The notes under the pieces are model-generated. The model was not told the DNA's origin. It worked only from the letters and a program-made list of their open reading frames with translations, and searched no databases. DNA of 64,000 nucleotides from Cristatella mucedo (Eukaryota > Bryozoa > Phylactolaemata > Cristatellidae): assembly GCA_009760855.2 (NCBI GenBank), contig WPIO01000069.1, forward strand, positions 1,390,501 through 1,454,500, given 5' to 3'. Positions 9,958 to 21,649 of this stretch are shown one piece after another (within the stretch, counting starts at the first letter, position 1; each line of letters starts with the position of its first letter). The translations under genes and the position numbers were made by a program.

Positions 9958-12900
9958 ATGTTCTTTCCCGCGCTTAAGAGCGGCCTCAGGCGACTCCTAG
10001 CGTGGTGTGGACCTTTACTTGATTTCTCCGTAATACCTTCGGGTATTCCGCTGCTATCTTCGCCGTGACTATTTATGAGCTACCCTGGGATACGCTACAC
10101 AAAACAGGACCTGCTTAGCATAAGATGCGATGTAGCCATTAGTCGATATCTACCGGCCGGCCTTCTCCAGTGGGTGAGTGAGAACCTTCCTGCATCCTGA
10201 CTTAGCCCTATCGACAGCTGGGCTATCAAACCCACGATACGCTAGTTTAAAGCGCTAAATAGTACTCGTTGCGGTTGTAGCCCACCCGCCGTAGCCCAGC
10301 ACTTTGTGAAATGTCGTCCGACGGCCGTTAATAAGGTCCAATTCAAATTCAAAGAGCCAGCGCCTGCCAGGCCGGACACAAACGCTAGAGATTACGAGCT
10401 ACTTCATCGCCGTGGCCCAGTTGTTGGACAGCCTCTTAAATTCCGCCTACTAAATGTCTGCTCGCTAAAAACCAAGAGGTTACTTATAGGCGATCAAGTG
10501 GTCCAGGAGAAGCTACATGCATTTCTGCTTACCGAAAACTGGATGAAGCCTTGTTTCAGTAGCTGTATTTCCGAGACCACCCCACCCGGGTTCTCATTCT
10601 ATCAGTCCATGCGTTCTGACAAGGTTGGTGGCAGGGTTGCAATTGTTGTTCGCGAATCGTTTGGCTATAAAATGTGCAGTTTCTCGCATGGGTCATCGTT
10701 TGAATCGGTTGCTATCAGGTCTTCATCAGAGACAACGCCTCTCACCGTTGAGATATGCCGGCCTCCTTCTGGCTGTCTAAACTTGTTTATAGAGGAGTTT
10801 TCAGACATCCTCGCTAAACTATTTGTGTGTGACAGGCCGCTACTGATTTTAAGAGACTTCAATATTCACGTTAACAACCCTAGCAACAGCTAGGTCCGCT
10901 CATTTCTTGACTGTCTGGAGAATTTTAGTTTGGCCCAACACGTTAATCATAGCACCCACTTCGGTGGTCAAATTCTAGATCTCGCGATCACTAAGGATGT
11001 CCTCTCCACTGACTTTGTGCTGTGCCGACTGACCCTCCCAGATCATTGTTCGGTCTCGTTTACTGTTCCTGCTCCCTCGTACGTGCAGGGCAATGTCGAA
11101 TTCGCCAAATGACGTAACTTACAAAGCATTGACTTGAACGAGTTTTTGAAATCTTTTTGTGATGCAGGCCTTCTTGATCTGCATTTAGACTCGACCGGCA
11201 GCCCCGATACCCTAACTGATGCGATGAACATGACACTCAGGAGTGCTCTTGACAAGCATGCTCCCGTTCGCTCTATCCGTGTTCAAAGTTGTCAAGATTG
11301 CTTTCAATTTACAAACAAACTCCTTAAGATGCACCGTGTTAAGCACAGGCTGGAACGTCGTTTCAAGAAATCGGGGTCTGATGCTGACCAAGTCAATTTT
11401 AAAGACTTCCTTCGAGTTAGCACCCGAAAGCTTAAAAAAGCCAGGGCTTCTTTTTTCATTAGAAGACTGAATTCCTGCCAGTCGGTCACTAAACAGATTT
11501 ATAAGACAGTAAACCATTTACTGGCCAATGCTGCCAGGTCTGACTCCCTAGATATTAAGGGCTCAGCCGAAAAGTTTTCAGCCTTCTTTACTGAAAAAAT
11601 TGTGCACATTCGTGCCTCCATTAAGCCCCTCCCGACCAAAAGCAATCGCCGTCGCTCAACCTGTAACCTTTCTTAAAAGGTTCTCTGATGTTTCTGCCTG
11701 TGATGTGGCTGCCTCAATAAGGTCTTGCAAAAAGAGCTCATCTCCTGAAGACCCTATACCTTCATCTCTGTCGTCTTCACTCGCAGACCATGTTAGCCCT
11801 GCCATAACCAAGACTTTTAATGCTTCTTTAGGAAAAGGGGTCGTCTCCAAGTCCTGCGAATTAGCAATCATTAGACCTAATCTGAAAAAGCCTGGATTAG
11901 ACACAGAGGTCCTTGCAAACTATCGTCCAATTCCCCTTCTTTCGTTCTTATCAAAGATTCTTGAAAAAATTGTTGCTAAGCAGCTTCTTGAACATATCAA
12001 AAATAATGGAATGTCACAAACATTTCAATCAGGGTTCAAGAGGCAGCACTCTACTCAAACTGCTCTCCTCCGTGTTAACAATGACATTCTACGTGGCAAC
12101 GACGACAGGAATGTCACTGCCTTGGCTCTGCTAAATCTGTCTGCTGCCTTCGACACCGTTGATCACGAAGTTCTGCATGAACGATTGAGAACAACGATCG
12201 GTGAGGCGGACGAAGCACTGGTGTGGTTAAAATCATACTTGTCTGATCGTGTTCAATCCGTGTCGTGTGGGGGTCAGGTCTCAGACATGAGAAAGGTCAC
12301 CTGTGGAGTGCCTCAACGGTCTGTACTTGGTCCCTTGCTGTTCTCGTTTATACTCAACATCTGTGAAAAGTGATTAAGGCCCATGGAATAGGATATAACT
12401 TCTATGCTGACGATACTCAGTTGTATTTGTCATTTAAACCGTAGGAATTTGCTGCAGCAATTGAGAAACTGAATGCTTGCCTTGCTGATATTCGATCCTG
12501 GATGTCGGAAAACTTCCTGAAATTAAATGACGATAAAACCGAACTGTTTCTCATAGGACACCCTAAGCATGCGGCTGGACTAAAAGGCTTTGCTGTTCTA
12601 ATAGGTGATGCTATTGTGCGACCTTCACCACGTGCTCGTAATCTAGGTGTCGTGTTCGACAGCTGCCTCAATTTCAAAAGCTTCATTCAGAAGACTGCCT
12701 GTACAGCTAGCCATCACATTCGATCCCTATCTAAGATTAGAAGCTGTCTCCCACAGTGGCTTGTAAAAAATTTGACTAGCTCTTTAGTCCTGTAGCGGCT
12801 TGATTATTGTAATTCCCTTTTGGCTGGGCTGCCAAAGAAAGCTATTATGCCACTACAGCGGACTATCAATATGGCTGCGAGGCTGGTCTTTAAGTCCGAG

Positions 12901-13456
12901 TGGTTTTAGCACGTGTCACCTTTGCTGGAAGAGCTGGGATTGTTGTCGGTTGAGCAAAGGATACGCAGTAAAGTTCTTAAGCTGACCCACAGGGCCCGCC
13001 ACGGCTTGGCTCCTTCATACCAGGCTGAACTGCTGCATCAGTTTCAGTCTGTTCGCGCCCTCAGGTCCTGTGTGGACAATAAATTAGCTGTCCCATTCCT
13101 CTGCTTAAAGACAGTTGGCGACAGAAACTCTAGCTCTGCAAGTCCTAGACTGTGGAACTCGCTTCCACATTTCTTACGCAACGACATCTACTCTCCAACT
13201 GCCCACTCTGGCACATCTTTTTCAGCGGTCCTGAACTGCTACTTCTATGCTACTCACTACCTCAACCGCTCTCCTGACTCTGCTATGCTTACCACTTTCT
13301 CTTTGTTGCGTGAGACAAAGTCTGTTGGGTACCGAATGCGTACCGAAAGCCGCTTAGGCTGTGGGTGTGCTATACAAGATTCTCCTGTGTAAGACCCACA
13401 TGGTCTTTATGACTTTGTGGAGTTACTGATGGAGATAAATTACATTACATCTCATA
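9958..13456 (+). mobile_element. Near full-length family B LINE (5' UTR, endonuclease-RT ORF, 3' hairpin, tail)
   Basis: About 3.5 kb, the reference copy for family B. The first 350 bp are richer in G and C, have no counterpart in the truncated copies, and are probably the 5' UTR. The ORF (about 10306-13392, roughly 1030 codons) encodes an APE-type endonuclease (LLNVCSLKTK near 10447, TENW near 10531, RDFNIHV at 10852-10872 in place of GDFN). It continues with an RT (SGFKRQHSTQ, AAFDTVDHEVL near 12140, intact YADD at 12403-12414) and a C-terminal domain. Damage visible against the copy at 3881-6569: CAG to TAG at about 10891, CGA to TGA at about 11110, an extra A near 11640, a lost base near 12345, and stops near 12445, 12793 and 12907. 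No separate ORF1 is seen. It ends with the family B hairpin (13396-13420) and (TTACA)n. Confidence 0.9.
13396..13420 (+). other. Family B 3' stem-loop
   Basis: CCACA at 13396-13400 pairs with TGTGG at 13416-13420, with an inner GTC/GAC pair, in the transcript just before the TTACA-type tail. The element also occurs at 3928-3952 and 24565-24590. Related CR1/L2-type LINEs use such a hairpin for template recognition by RT; its role here is inferred. Confidence 0.6.
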
Positions 13457-13870
13457 GATCTACTCTCCCACAGGGCCAATCATAGTACCACCCGCTTTTC
13501 GGAATCCAACCGTTTACCAATACCTCCTGCAAACCTCAAATCCTTTATAGACCGTGCATTTAGCTCGTATGCTTCCAAAGCATGAAACTCATTCCTAACT
13601 TGGGTCAGTACAATCCCTGACTTGACCTCTATTAAAAGAACTTAAAAACATACCTATTTAGGACAGAATGTTATGGCTCCGTGCGATTCGTCCTTGATGT
13701 GATTATCGGAGCTGACGCCGTGCATGTCACTCCTAACCGGCTTATTCATGTTGTTGATCAAGCATGATATTACTCACCATTCAGTTGCGTTTGCCTTTGA
13801 CGCAAATCTAAAGCACTCGGAGAGTGACTGCGTTCTTTGAGGATGCTTTATAAAGTTTTATTATTATTAA
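13457..13870 (+). mobile_element. Family A LINE, right half of the split copy
   Basis: Continues the copy broken at 9957: CTCATAGATCTACTCTCCC, then TTTCGGAATCCAACCG, the last coding block, and a 3' UTR ending in AAAGCACTCGG...GATGCTTTATAAAG plus TTA-rich tract at about 13858-13890. Left plus right fragments rebuild the ordinary family A order without loss, which proves the nesting. Confidence 0.8.
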
Positions 13871-13984
13871 TAATGTTATTAGTATTATTACCAGTAACAC
13901 AGGCGTACCTCTCTTTTAAAGCCACAAACTAGCAAGTTGACGTGCCAAGCTGTCACAATTTTGGCCTCCAGTGGCAAACTACCA

Positions 13985-14485
13985 ATAATAAAAATAATAT
14001 TGCACTTGATAAAGCGCCCTCAGAGAACTTAATCTCTTTCTAGGCGCTTTACATTTGCTGCAAAGTGATACGCAACAGAATAGTAAGTAAAATCATGCCT
14101 GAAAAACAAACAAAATGAATAACATGGTTAGGGGTTACATGCACTGGGTCAGCATGCAAATGTGGTTAGTGGCAGCATGAACAGTGTCAGCACGCATAAG
14201 CACATCGAGGACGAATCACAAGGACCCACTAAATGCTGTCATAAATAGGTATGTTTTTAAGTTTCTTTTAAATGTGGTCAGGTCAGGGGATGTTCTGATG
14301 CAGGTCGGGAGGGAGTTCCAGGCTGTGGGAGCATACGAGCTAAATGCACGGTCTCCAAAGGATTTAAGGTTTGTATGAGGTATTTCTAGACTGTTGGATT
14401 CCGAGAAGCTGGGGGTACGATGCTTTGCCTGATGGGGCAGTGTATCTGAAAGATAGGCTGGAGCCATAGAATGAACCACATACCA
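13985..14485 (-). mobile_element. Family A LINE, 5'-truncated 3' end
   Basis: Minus-strand copy starting with the 3' tail at 13985 (TTA-like tract, hairpin AAAGCGCC/GGCGCTTT read in reverse at about 14013-14052). It ends in the C-terminal coding block (MAPAYLSDTLPHQAKH at about 14470-14420, AFSSYAPTAWNSLP). An open frame of about 85 codons survives, so the copy is young. Confidence 0.85.
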
Positions 14486-14489
14486 AGAG

Positions 14490-15975
14490 ACAGCAAATGT
14501 GTCTATGTGTAGATACAATGCTTCATAATGATATTAAGGGTAACGGCATTGAGAATTCAGTTAGTAATGTCGTTAATTCACGTAGAAGTCGTCAACTACT
14601 AATCTTAAGGATGTATCGGGACGGCTATTTTACTGGTAACCGATATCATGTTCCATTTATAATAACCAATTTGTTGGTATAATTTCTAAATTATATTTTG
14701 AAGGCTACGGTTAAGATAAATCTCGTTTTAATAAAATAGCACGACCTAACACTCGTTTTCTATCTGGAAAAGGTCCGTCTGAAAGAACTATTCTTTACAA
14801 GTAAATGCTTTTTAGTAGGTAGTAGTATTGCCTAGGTATTTAGCTGAAATTCCTAAATATTATAATGACAATTTGGGTTAATTACCAACATTTATTAGTA
14901 GCACTAGCTGTTTCTTCCTGCTTGCGTCCTGGGTATTTAGTGCTCCCCTCTATCATATTTGGTGTTTTAGGTCAGGTTGCTTCTTTTTATGGCTGAGCGT
15001 TAAAGGTTGGAAAGGCAGTTAGCGAAGCTACTAGACACACAGTATGTAAACTAATAGGCTTGAATCAATAGATTCAAATGCTGTGCTACGAGGTAATTCT
15101 ATAAATAACTTGATATTCATTTACAGAACTTGCACGTGCCTTGCTTTAATTCTTGCAGAGCATGCATAATTTCCCAATTACAAGGCAAATTTGTCTTAAA
15201 AAAGTCTTAAACATCAGATATCATTTGCAAAAGAACTAAAATAGTATTAGAGCGTTTGGTTTGCTCTCTATCTAAAAAGCAGTGATCCGAAAACTTTACA
15301 AACGGAGAAATTTTAAAATATAATTTCTAGCGGATAGCGGATTTTAATACATTGAGTCATCTACAAAATGAACTGTTTGTAGAAAAAACAACTTTCGCAT
15401 AAAAAGTGAACAGCCACAGCTCGTTGATAAGGCTTGGGTTGTTAATGGTTTCACAGCATAAAATTATTTTAGCCCGACAGTGATATCATTACAGAATATT
15501 AGCTCAACATCAGCTTCGTTCTCATGATCAATCGTCACGACACTCTGTGTAGCTAATGATACCTGAAACATTACACAATTTTTGGGAGTCTTACTGAGTG
15601 CGATGCCCAGACGAATTTACCACAAAAGTTGTTGCATTAGCAAAACTTTGAGAACTCATTTCTTTTTTAATTTATAGTAGTATTATATATTAAGTTTCAC
15701 ACGCCGACGCAGTAAAACATTCTGAAGTGGGGAAGTTTGTTGGTGAGGTTAATATTCTCTTTTACAGTTTAATGCTGCAACGATGTTTATATTTACTATT
15801 TATCCGTTTATCCTTCCACTCAAATTGACCAGATCAGCTATATTATGGCACCAGAGTGTAAAATAATAAGATTAAACTTTTGATAACATTGATAAGAAGG
15901 TATTTAATACATTTTCGTGTGAATTCCAGAAATATTCACTGTTAATATTAGCTTCACGTGTTGCTAAGTGATTTA
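14490..15975. other. No gene seen, presumed intron
   Basis: AT-rich, dense stops in all frames. No LINE motifs recognised. Would be intron of the minus-strand Ig gene. Confidence 0.5.
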
Positions 15976-15979
15976 TTCA

Positions 15980-16555
15980 GGCTAAATACAGTTAGAGTGC
16001 CTACCGAAACTTGAATGTCTGACTTTTAGACACAATATTGTAAGTGTAACTGCTAGTGCATTTGAAATTTGATTATTAAGTTTTTCGTTCCCCTCTATGT
16101 ATAGCTTAATTAAAAAATCCATTTTGGTCAATTGTTGAAATGAAACAGAATTGATGAGATTACCTAGTAAATGTTTAATACTAAACTGATTAGAAGACCA
16201 AAGACTGACAGATGTAGCTAGAAATATTTTGGTTTTCAAAAATGGTGTAGTTAACAGAAAGAAGCAACGAAACTACTGTCGTATGTATCCCACTAAGCTG
16301 TAGCATAGAGTAACATAATTTGGTTTATTACAGCTTGCAACATTACTCTTTCTTCCTGGAACTTTTATTTACCATCTGAAGGTTGCCGATGCTCTAACCA
16401 GAACTCCTGAAATGAAGGCTGATTGAATAAAGGATAGCACGCCAAAGTCAAACTTTGTTTTCTACTTATACTACTAATTATAATAGTAAATAGTAATAAT
16501 AATAACCTGAAGAAAATTTCCTCGAGAGCCTCAAAGATCATTGGCGACTGCAATA
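15980..16555 (-). pseudogene. Decayed C2-like Ig exon, broken by a TTA-rich insertion
   Basis: Starts 97 bp downstream of the V-like exon 16653-17051, the position a C2 exon should take (compare 1468 to 1286), after a good acceptor TTATTATTGCAG. The phase-1 frame hits TGA after four codons. In another frame SLTLACYPLFNQPSFQEFW matches SFSLTCHALQGKPPAKISW of the intact C2 exon, with the same Cys-to-Trp spacing. Before it lies an AT-rich stretch around 16460-16510 that looks like an inserted microsatellite. Further on, ALAVTLTILCLKVRHSS resembles TSVLTLPCKREFSKRS. The total span is nearly twice that of the intact exon. An alternative reading is a terminal exon giving an early stop; an AATAAA lies at about 16328-16323 on this strand. 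Confidence 0.4.
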
Positions 16556-16652
16556 ATAAGCAGATGCACGAGCATGAAGGTTAATTAACGAACCCAATTA
16601 AAAAATATAATTAGATTTTTCACATCAATTGTTCCAGAAATACTGTTTATAC

Positions 16653-17051
16653 CTGTTGAGATGATGAAATTGATTGGTCGCTGAATCAGGATTCCATTTC
16701 TGATGCTGTCGTAAGCGCCTAAACCACTGACATACAAACGTAAGCGAAACGTCCCGTTGTCGGCAAGCTTTAGGTGATTCGTAGATAAAAAAAATTTCAT
16801 ATTAAATCCATCATCTGACAATCTTTCACACTCACATTCTAAGCTGGATAGAATTCCTAGATATACGTCACTTTGGTAGCATCTTGGGTGGCGAAGAATA
16901 TCAGCTTTTGATCTTATTGTTGGGTCGCCGTCTTTCAGGATACTAAATTCAATAGGCAGGTCAATATTCGTTGCTTGAATGACAATTTTTACTGAAGACC
17001 CGACGCTAGTATAAAAATTTGATACGCTGGCATGCATCTTATATGGAAAGT
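16653..17051 (-). CDS. Exon encoding a V-like immunoglobulin domain lacking core cysteines
   Basis: A 399-bp exon (133 codons) after ...ATTTTGTAG (AG at 17053-17052) and before GTATAA (16652-16647), phase 1 at both ends. The translation opens FPYKMHASVSNFYTSVGSS and a B strand SVKIVIQATN without cysteine. The centre has a tight C-x-C (SLECECERL), and the end has FNMKFFLST and DNGTFRLRLYVSG followed by PINFIIST. The E-F strands align with YDLTVIFQHV...EGDYSCYV of exon 1468-1854, and the C-x-C matches TVCVCS of exon 38554-39021. The canonical disulfide is absent, so the fold would depend on the alternative cysteines. No stop in 133 codons and good splice sites argue that it is functional. Confidence 0.72.
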
Positions 17052-17238
17052 CTACAAAATTGGGAAGCATTTAAAAATGGGTTTCTTTTATATGACTACA
17101 AATAGTGAAGCTGAATTATAGAATACGAATGTACAATTATGCAAATACATGCACAGACGTGTCATGTAAATAGGTTGAAAACATTAATGAGTTCCAATTT
17201 GTTTTAGTATGATTGGTATCATTTTCGAATATGCACAT

Positions 17239-17241
<3 letters not shown>

Positions 17242-17281
<40 letters not shown>
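17242..17281. repeat. (AT)n microsatellite
   Basis: About 20 uninterrupted AT units upstream (minus-strand sense) of the V-like exon. Confidence 0.95.
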
Positions 17282-17283
<2 letters not shown>

Positions 17284-17329
17284 ATTCGTTTAAATCAATG
17301 TACTTGACTTTTAGTTGGTGGTGCTCCGT

Positions 17330-19660
17330 CCTCCCTGTTTCAAAGTGCTACCCGGGAATATAAATTTAAGAACAGGAACCTCACTTCTCCGGAACAGGTA
17401 GGAGAATCCCGGATGCAGTGCCATCTCAATGCGTTTCTCTCCGGGCGTTTGATGCAATGGTCAGCCAAGAAAGCTTCATACTTTGGCCACCAGCTGTCAA
17501 GTGCCCCGACCATGAAAGGTCTGACCACTGCCGACCAGTAGCCAGAGGTCAGGAACGACAAGAACATTACTGTGTGTTTATCGAACTTGTTTTCGGGCTG
17601 CCACTATCAAAGCATCTTACCGGCCATCAACCGGCATGGTTGCATCTACGATTACTATGCCCGTGCCGTTGTTGACTACCAGGTCCGGCTTGAGAGTAAG
17701 ACGACTGGCAAGTGGGAGCAGGTTGCCTGCCAACAAGCAGTTGAGTGCAGTGGCCGAAAGAGCTCAGATAAGGCGACCCAGAACCAGGTTGGGTCGTAAG
17801 TGCATGCAGCATTGGCTGGCAGTGGACCAGCAACCGGCAAGCCTTCTCTGCCTCCATAAGGCGTAATCGGAAGCTGTTAACTGTCTTGGGTATGCCAGGC
17901 TCCTATTATTAAACTGACCAAGTCTGGTGGTGTGGAACTAACTGTAGGTAGCTACTCTGTCCATGGCCAGGCAATATCTCACCCAGCCCGTGCTGGACGG
18001 CTCCAGCTCGGCCTTCCACGAGCTAGGCGAACTCTCACAGCTTGCGGATTATCACTCGGGGCAGGACTAAGTACTGGTCGCTTACAGGATCGGCTGACAC
18101 CGCCGGTACTTCAGAACCGGTCAAAGAGAGGCGGCTGAAAGGCTGCTTGAGGCGCATATGCTTGTTCGACTACTGTGAGATCGGTCCAACCCGGTTCACA
18201 GGGCCTACAGGACCCGATATCAGTAACCTCCAACGTTCCTCATCAGAAAAAGGCGTACCCTCCAATTTGGCAACGGCTTGTTCGAGTTGGCGACAGGCGA
18301 CTTGACAGACTCATTCGTCGGGGAGCTCGGCATTTGAAAGGCTTGTGCCGCAGGTAGGATGGAAGCATTCGCCCTAAACTGATCCAGCCAGCCTGCCTCA
18401 GAGCGAGGCACACATATATAACGTGCCGACCTAAGTTCGGCAGAGCACATGAGAACCTGCATAGCTCAATAACAGCATTTTCGGCTTGCTGCAAGGCAGC
18501 ATTAGGCACAAGCTTCGCTAGAAAAAGATAGTCAATATTTAGCAGTAGGAAGGTCTACAAGGCATTGAGCTTTCGCCAATTGGTGGTAAGGTTCACCTGA
18601 AGCAGGCTAATGTCCCACCTAGAGGAAGACCATGCTTGCTTTATTTCAGCCTTATGCTGCCCGAGACCCTGTGGGGCTATTAGGTAGGTTTCTGACTAGT
18701 TTTCCAATAAATCAGGATCCACCTGCCGTCCAGACTGATTTGGACAGGCATGGCCTTCCCACACTTGTGGGCGACGACATAGCACTTCACTGGCGGCAAC
18801 TGAATGCCCAGCATCGACTCATCCTGATCAGCAGCAGAAAGGAGGCCTACAGAACAAGTAACGTGCAGGAGAGCAAGGTCAGGTAATCTGCAAAGGCACA
18901 AAACGACTGGGAGATTTTGCTTTGCTGGCGGCTCAACTTTTGCATACTAGCAGCGAGTCTGGCGATCGGCTCCGTCGCCGGATCGACGAGGTTATGCGAT
19001 CGCCGATCACCCTGCTAGACGCTGGCAGCCATAGAAATGGGTCTCTTTGGGAAATCCAGTGTCTCTTTGGGAATCCAGAGCTCAGAGAATAGGACCGGAA
19101 TAGAATCGCTATGCTAACTTACAGAAGCTCTCGGCTACTCCCGCATGCGAAATCATACTGAGCATGAAAGCGTGTTTGATGCAGCCAAATGCTCTCTGTA
19201 GGTCAAGAGCACCGTGCACACAATGCCAGTGCCATGCCGATCTCTAGCCTCGTCAAGGGAGCTCTTTACAAGGAAGGACTGCTCTAGGCAACCTTCCACG
19301 TTCAAAACTTAGCCCGTTTTCTGTGGTGAAAGCAGCCGATAGCCACCGCGAACTTGCACTGCTTCCCGGCAGGCTGCTTGTGAAGCTTGGGCAAGAGCCT
19401 GATGAGGCTATATCGGCTGAAGTTACCACTAGGTGTGCTTGGGTGATCTTTATTGTAGACAAGTATCGAAAAACATATTTTCCACGCGGAAACAACGCCT
19501 CTGAAGTAAAGGCAGCCGTTCAGAATGCATTCATTAAGCCTGCACACCGTATAGGTTAGGTGACAGTGACCGTATTCAAGGTGTCGTTTCCCAGAGAGTT
19601 TGCTAAGGGCTCTATAAATGTGAAATGCCACGTCTTCCTCGGATAGCTGACACATGAGGC
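17330..19660 (-). pseudogene. GC-richer block of broken ORFs, probably an unidentified transposon remnant
   Basis: About 2.3 kb visibly richer in G and C than its surroundings, with CpG-containing stretches (for example 18955-19010). ORF pieces of 60-117 codons lie on both strands. The most protein-like reading is on the minus strand: 17567-17340 (with SGYWSAVVRPF, WWPKYEAFL, CIRDSPTC), 18462-18220, 18901-18680 and 19655-19302, interrupted by stops and frame changes. I recognise no RT, integrase, transposase or helicase motif, and no terminal repeats. Strand and identity are uncertain. It could be a decayed retroelement or DNA transposon, or a processed pseudogene. Confidence 0.35.
19038..19082. 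repeat. Short direct duplication
   Basis: GTCTCTTTGGGAAATCCAG is followed by GTCTCTTTGGGAATCCAG, two near-identical units of about 20 bp inside the GC-richer block. Confidence 0.7.
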
Positions 19661-20600
19661 TAAATGTTTAAATCAGTCGGCCTTCGTTGTCATTGAATAT
19701 AATAATATGATAATGAATATTTGTAACGAGATACAGCAACGTAATCTATTTTACAAAGTAAATGTGTGTTCCGGTTCATGATAATTGAGATATAAATTAT
19801 GTCTTCGACTTGGACTTATTTCCTAGAGAACCTTTTTAGTCACTGTTTGCTTTTGATTCAATCTTAACCTACACAAAGGTCCTTGATACTGTTCTCGTCT
19901 TAAAAATGACAAAATAAATGAACTATTTTTCAACTAAAAATCTCTAATTAAAAACAATTTTCCAGATTTAAAATACAAAATATCGTGTTTGTGATATACT
20001 AGCAAGTAACGAGGTTGAGATTTTATATGAAATCATCTTTGGTAATATCACAAGCATTACTTTTATTGTTAGTAGTATTACATCTCTTATCCTATCCTTA
20101 TAAACATTGCTGGTACGAGAAGTCCCGTTCATTTTTATATTTTTAATGACTCAATAAGCAAGCTTGGTTAATTCAAAACTTAAGAATGCTAACTATAAAC
20201 ACTATTTTCTCATGTTTTTAAAACCTTTCCAAAATGCTAATTTTAGTCTCCCGGCTCAAAATTAGCCAGACACTAGTGAGAACTGATAGCTTTTCTGGTG
20301 ACGAATTTAGAATTGAATATGGAAACATTGATTGTCACCGTAATAATAGATCGGCATAACTTGAGGGTGGTATTTTAAACAGTCATATCTTTATATGCTA
20401 AAAAATACCTCATCCCTGATCTCACGTTAGCTTTTATTTTTGAATATGTTACTTGTATCATTAAGATCGTCTAAGGCGTCGTGATTACGATAATTCCATG
20501 AAAATACTGTATGGTTCAATATGAAAATTTATTTAAAATTTGTAATGTCATTGTGCATTATTTTCAACTAAAATGAGGTTACTCTAGTAACTTATTTACA
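19660..20600. other. No gene seen
   Basis: AT-rich, no open frame of note, no repeat recognised. Presumed intronic. Confidence 0.5.
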
Positions 20601-20780
20601 ACTCCTACGATTTGCCCCAAATTTAGCTTTTCGTTGAAGGATAGCTTTGAAAGAGTACTTCCCATGAGGCTACGATTATCTGGTACCTTGATATTCACGG
20701 CCACATTGTGCCGGCAGAGATTCTACGGATTAAAATGGCGAGTCAATTTTAAATCTCCAATAGCAGTAATCATATGCAAT

Positions 20781-21345
20781 TCATGAAATCCCTCGTTGGA
20801 TAGCCATTAGAACTATTGCTCGCTTTAGAGCCGCCTCTGGCATTTTACATTCTGGTGAAGCATTAATGGTGTAGCCCACACTGTCCGGCAGTCCATTCAA
20901 AAAATAATGGTACCCTTTTTCGGCACTGCTTAGATGTGATGTTACACGCCTTAGCATGCACTTAAAGTCGTACATAAAGTTCCACACCAACTACCAGTAG
21001 TGCAGGATTCGGACTTCAAAGTCAAGTAGGTACTCACCAGGGCCCTCCTCTGGCAAGACCACCAGCTCTAACGCCTCATTTACTGCTGTTATTGTACTCT
21101 TCACACTTTCTAGTTCCAGATATAAGATGAGAGCCTCGCACGATAGAAATGCTTGAACCTTGCTCCTAAACGATGCCTCGTCCCTGCCGTTTGCTGACGA
21201 CAGGCATGATAGCGTTCAATCTAGAGTTTGAGCTGCAATCAGCCGTAATACACTGGTGGCATCTTTGCAGTAACCATTCTATTCTACTATTTGTTACGTT
21301 ACTGTGTCTCCAGTCGCCACAGCTCTAGTGGAGTTCCACAGAGAC
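20781..21345 (-). pseudogene. Probable LTR-retrotransposon gag remnant
   Basis: One minus-strand reading frame stays protein-like from about 21270 to 20781, with in-frame stops at about 21222 and 20996. It includes SKVQAFLSCEAL, LELESVKSTITAVNEAL, LPEEGPGEYLLDFEV, MYDFKCMLRRV and then GYHYFLNGLPDSVGY...PEAALKRAIVL. A pattern of F-x-x-GL-P followed about 20 residues later by EAL-x-x-AI is typical of retrotransposon Gag (compare F-x-x-GL ... TLEEAL-x-x-A). This is a recalled pattern, not a search result. No CCHC knuckle, protease or pol follows. A donor-like GTGAGTACC at about 21058 lies within the frame but is probably coincidence. Confidence 0.4.
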
Positions 21346-21649
21346 ACGAGCGGGTTAATGTGAGTGGTGAACCAGACTCTATGTTTACTTCATCAGTAGG
21401 TCCATATGCTAGCTGGGAGCTGACACGCCACTGATTGGGGAGTGCATTTGTGGTGGGCCTCATGCTTACATCAAAGGCCACAATGAATCAATCGTTCAAC
21501 CACCAGCTGTAGGTGGGGCATTAGTGACCGATGCTGCTGCACTCGTTGCAATAGCAATAGCAGCAGGTTCACACGACACCAGGCCCACAGATGACCATAC
21601 GAATCCACCTGGAAATGCTGATTAAGTGAGATTTATTAGAAATACTGTG

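Noticed and set aside
21040-21060. Strong donor-like GTGAGTACC on the minus strand
   Set aside because: The reading frame continues through it, and no acceptable acceptor pairs with it in the phase-1 pattern; more likely part of the gag-like frame.
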